From Pohlia nutans (taxonomy: Eukaryota > Streptophyta > Bryopsida > Bryales > Mniaceae): a DNA stretch of 64,000 nucleotides. Positions 60,771-64,000 of the stretch are shown one piece after another (the stretch's first letter is position 1; each line of letters starts with the position of its first letter). The position numbers and the translations under genes were made by a program. The notes beneath the pieces were generated by a model. That model worked only from the letters and a program-made list of their open reading frames with translations, had not been told where the DNA came from and searched no databases. The stretch spans positions 44,731,811 to 44,795,810 of the forward strand of contig CM040085.1 in assembly GCA_022496805.1 (NCBI GenBank), read 5' to 3'.

Positions 60771-61438
60771 TTAACCCGTCCAAAAAGTGGACGACTAACA
60801 GATCCAAACCCTTCTCACGTTCTCATCAATGCTTGGATGAAAGTCGTCCAATTTTTTGGAGATTCTTCACCAAGTTGTTGTCCTATCTAACGGTTGGATT
60901 TAGTCATACTTGATTACATATTTTTCTAAAATTACAAATGTAGAAGTATGTCAAGTCGTTGACCAAGCCAAAATTGCATTGACTGTAGTTCAAAAGTGGC
61001 CTTGCAAAAATGAGGTTATAGATTTAAGAAACACACAAATTTCAAAGAATCACCACGTTTAAGAGTATCTCATTTCAAATTCATTCCAACAAATTTTACT
61101 CAAAAAATATTAAAATTTTGTTTGTAATCGAATGTAGAAGGAATTTTTAATTTTAACTTTCAATTTTTTTAATTAAATATTGGTGATAGTATTAGTGAAT
61201 CAGACTGTATGGATGGAATCAAAAATTCAAAATCTAGAACTTTCATTTGTATATCAATTCCAAAATATTCTTCTAAATAGTAGTTTATGATGATTTTTCT
61301 CAAATTGTCAATTCCAGGGACACCCTGGTAGATAGATAGAAACACCAACCCTAATAAAGGGCCGGCGTGAATAAAGTGTCCGTTCGTAATGTCAATGACC
61401 CGATGCCCACCCGACACCCTGGTACGTTTAGGGGTTAA
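60771..61438 (-). mobile_element. TTAA-terminated element, family T2 (inverted) with nested insertion
   Basis: A copy of the T2 element at 55302 with a 14-bp deletion near the left end (TTAACCCGTCC) and a 94-bp gain (82-bp insert plus 12-bp duplication) near the right. The predicted length, 588-14+94, equals the observed 668 bp. The right end is the inverse of TTAACCCCTAAACGTACC. Confidence 0.9.
61331..61412 (-). mobile_element. Short retroposed tail, copy 3, 5'-truncated
   Basis: An 82-bp insertion flanked by GACACCCTGGTA (61319-61330 and 61413-61424). The uninterrupted T2 copies carry this site once. On the minus strand the insert ends CTATCTATC and lacks about 23 bp at its 5' end relative to the copies at 21477 and 43478, as expected of target-primed reverse transcription. 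Confidence 0.85.
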
Positions 61439-62771
61439 AAGAATATGCAGAGATGCACTTGTGAATACATTGCATCAGGTTACACAGACTTTGTCCAGCT
61501 CATTGTGAAATTATCTGTTTCCTGTCCCATCGTGGCACAATTTTTGTACTGGTCCATCTGATGTAAATGCCAGATGATTTATGCTAGGGACAAATCAATG
61601 TTACTTCAATCTCACTCAACCTACTGCATGTCATTGAGTACAAGACGGACAATATTTCAAATTTCTTCTGAATAATTCCGACTTGTACATCATAATTTAT
61701 AGATGTGAATTACACACTATGGATTCTTTCACGAAAAAAGTGTTCCACCTTGGCACGGTCATCTTCAATGCTTGGCGAGGTCATCTTCAATGCTTGGCGA
61801 GGTCATCTTCAATGCTTGGCGAACGGTCGTCCACATTGGTGTCGGTGTTTGGAGAAGCATCTTTGAATTGCAGTCCAAGCGGCTTGAGAAAATTGCTACA
61901 TTCTCTAGGGTTTGGGTAGAGAATTTACTAACCTCGAGCATTTTCTCCTCCCAATTTTGCTTCTTCTCGGGAGTGCCGCACTGGAAATTCATTCCTAGTT
62001 ACATCTTGCTATCCCGGGAGATGGCGACCCGACCTCACACCTTGTCGCCCAAGCAAAGAATTGTCACTATGCCGGATCACCTAGCTGATCTTCGGCAAAC
62101 ACTGGTCCCCTTGTGTGGATGATCCCATGTCCAGTGACTGACTCTTGCCCACTTTCCTTGTCTGATTCCTCATCCTCTTATGGAATCAACATAGAAATTG
62201 TTGATATAGCCACTCATGTCCTTCCCTCATAGGATAGCGGGGATGTTACTAGATCGGAGGAAGCAGCTACCAAGGATATCTTGAACCAAATCATTCGAGA
62301 ATTGGAGCAAGAAGTTGTGGTAGGACTCAAGCTGGAGCAACACGCCCCCGAGCTCTCCCTCCGAAGTAATGACATTTGGCTCCCCAATGACATTTTGAGT
62401 CTGGATACCATTAGGAGTTTGACTAATTTCTAGTTAGAACAAGGTGATTGGTCTGCCTCTTTTCTTCTCTACGTTCATGTGCGCAAGTTACCTGTCTCTT
62501 TTTGGCTGTTAACAATGAGTAGTAAGGGCTCTTGGCCTCCTTGCTTTTGGGTGTTTTTTTGTTGTTCCTTCCCATTTTGATCTTGAGTTGAGCTTGCTCT
62601 TCATGGTTTCTTTGGTTTTTCTACTTCTTGGTATTTTTAAGCCTTTGACTCTCTTTGCCTTTTGACGTCTCTCTCGCCCTTTGTGGTGTGTATTTGCCTT
62701 TTTGGCTCTTTATAAAGTTTTTGCACACGTGTCAGGTTTCTCTCACACCATGGATTTAGTTTTGAAGACAA
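61439..62771. other. Low-repeat region with unrecognised open frames
   Basis: The composition is more balanced than in the flanks. Open frames at 61683-61919 (+), 61772-62122 (+), 61765-61992 (-) and 62214-62411 (-) are short and show no domain I can name. The stretch may be a decayed gene or a LINE fragment. Confidence 0.35.
61757..61822 (+). repeat. Three exact copies of a 22-bp unit
   Basis: GGTCATCTTCAATGCTTGGC followed by GA occurs three times head-to-tail with no differences. The copies shift the reading frame of overlapping open frames. Confidence 0.9.
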
Positions 62772-63118
62772 TTAACCTTTTGACGCGCCCGTGTCTATAT
62801 AATGGAAGATCAACAGATTGTAAGCCTTTTTTTACTACATCTCTTACAATTTTTCATCCATCCAAATTTTCCTTGGTTCTTGTGCTAATTGTCTACCATT
62901 TGTACGGTATGGATCTTCAAAATAAGATATTGTGATTTTTTTTCAAAAGAAAAAAATTGGTTTATGCCAAGTTTCATTATTGGTTCAAAAAGTGAGACCT
63001 TGACAACAATTTTCCAAAATAAGTAGAATCAAGTCATGGAAATTATACCATCTCATAATGCATATTATTCCATTTTTTTTGTAAATCCTTTTAATAAAAA
63101 ACTGTTAATTTGGTATTT
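62772..63118 (+). mobile_element. T5 element, interrupted (outer of a nested set)
   Basis: It starts TTAACCTTTTGACGCGCC and follows T5 to ACTGTTAATTTGG(T)ATTT, where another TTAA element begins. Its right part should resume beyond the window. Confidence 0.7.
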
Positions 63119-64000
63119 TTAACCCTTTGATGTGCCTACGTCCACATAATGAACAATGAATATAATAACCCCCAAAGGACCACAAGGCCACCACGTGGCT
63201 TTTAGAACTAGAAAGTGAGGAAATTCGAGTTGTTGGGCCATGAATTATAAGGTGAGCAACAAAGAGACCCTGGTTCTTCTTGAGAGCTGAATTCATGAAG
63301 TGTGCAATTTTTGGTGATTTTTTGAGCTGCAAGGAGGCTATTTGGGCGTCACTTGAGACCCTCATATCTTTCTCCTCACACCTCCAAATTATGTGAAATT
63401 TTTTGCACATGTTCAAAATGATGACCATTGTGCATGGTAGAAATTTCAAAAAAAATTGGAGCACTTTTAATCAATCCAATTTCAACATATGTACAAAATA
63501 CCCTGAACAAGTTCCATCAATCTTCTCAACGGTGGCATTTTCTCAAAAATTGTGCGATTTTGTTGATCCTTTTTTCATACAAAAGCTATGTAAGTCTTCT
63601 TTAATTTCAACGGTGCCGATCGTCAAAATTAACCCACACCAATGAGGAATTGAACTTGTTATAAGAGCTAATCAAGAAAACAAGAGCTAAGCTAAAACCC
63701 CCCCAATCCTTTAGGGGTTAAGATTATTCTTTTGATGACATACATGGATAGTTTTCATCCATCCAAGTTGCTCTTGGTGCTTGTGCTATTTGACTATCAT
63801 TTGTATTGTATGGATCTTCAAAATAAGATATTGTGATTTTTTTAAATAACATAATTCGTTTATGTCAAGTTTCATTCTTAGTTCAAAAAATGAGACCTTA
63901 AACATGATTTTCCAAAATAAGTAGAATCAAATATGGAAATCATACCATCTTGTAGTCCATGTTATTCCAACATAGTACTACAATTTTTAATTTTTTTGGT
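63119..64000 (+). mobile_element. T5 element nested in T5, itself interrupted; runs off the window
   Basis: It starts TTAACCCTTTGATGTGCC, is broken by a 557-bp element at 63165-63721, then resumes with T5 sequence (TTTCATCCATCCAAGTTGC, GTATGGATCTTCAAAATAAG). It has not ended by 64000. Confidence 0.75.
63165..63721. mobile_element. TTAA-type element, innermost of the nest (singleton)
   Basis: A 557-bp element starting ATAACCCCCAAAGGACC and ending with the inverse of TTAACCCCTAAAGGATTG. The subterminal palindrome GCCAC-CAC-GTGGC (about 63188-63200) lies inside the left end. Open frames at 63105-63464 (-) and 63403-63645 (+) overlap it and are not recognised as a transposase. Confidence 0.65.

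Noticed and set aside
61683..62122. Plus-strand frames across the 22-bp triplicate as a real protein
   Set aside because: The exact triplicate shifts frame between copies, and no recognisable domain follows.

Overview
The window looks like nuclear DNA of a land plant. Both recognisable genes encode plant-type proteins interrupted by GT-AG introns. One is a CRIB-RhoGAP regulator of ROP GTPases, an architecture specific to plants. The other is a NYN ribonuclease-fold protein with two LOTUS/OST-HTH modules. Everything else is AT-rich and filled with small repeats. The lineage cannot be fixed from this sequence. Low gene density and divergence from the angiosperm copies I know make a non-seed plant (lycophyte, fern or moss) plausible, but that is a guess.

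Layout. 0-5.8 kb: AT-rich DNA with a few repeats. 5.8-8.1 kb: the NYN-LOTUS gene on the minus strand (four exons, 615 aa), with a GC-richer upstream flank to about 9.6 kb. 9.7-45 kb: no recognisable gene, but dense miniature transposons, two SINE-like insertions, foldbacks and long (AT)n tracts. 45.8-48.4 kb: the ROP-GAP gene on the minus strand (five coding exons, 544 aa), with an upstream flank to about 50 kb. 50-64 kb: repeats again, including tandem and nested transposon insertions. The two genes have no evident functional link.

The outstanding feature is a population of about 26 short elements (roughly 0.2-0.9 kb each, close to a fifth of the window). Each is bounded by TTAA followed by CCC(C/T)TAAA or CCCTTTAA in inverted orientation. 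I sort them by eye into six multi-copy families (T1-T5 and T7; the label T6 is unused) plus singletons. They have no coding capacity. The TTAA-CCC termini resemble piggyBac-superfamily ends. Most families also carry a family-specific short palindrome 5-25 nt inside the terminus. Several are nested or abut one another through a single shared TTAA. Family orientations given are arbitrary.

Other mobile DNA: CACTA-type miniature elements with clean 3-bp target duplications (41542, 55178, 60607), a mariner-like 422-bp element with TA duplications (25624), three TACACC...GGTGTA elements, a SINE-like insertion with a 15-bp duplication (38668), and a short retroposed tail present three times, once inside a T2 element with a 12-bp duplication (61331).

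All exon joins, family groupings and repeat boundaries were made by reading the sequence by eye. No database search or alignment was run.
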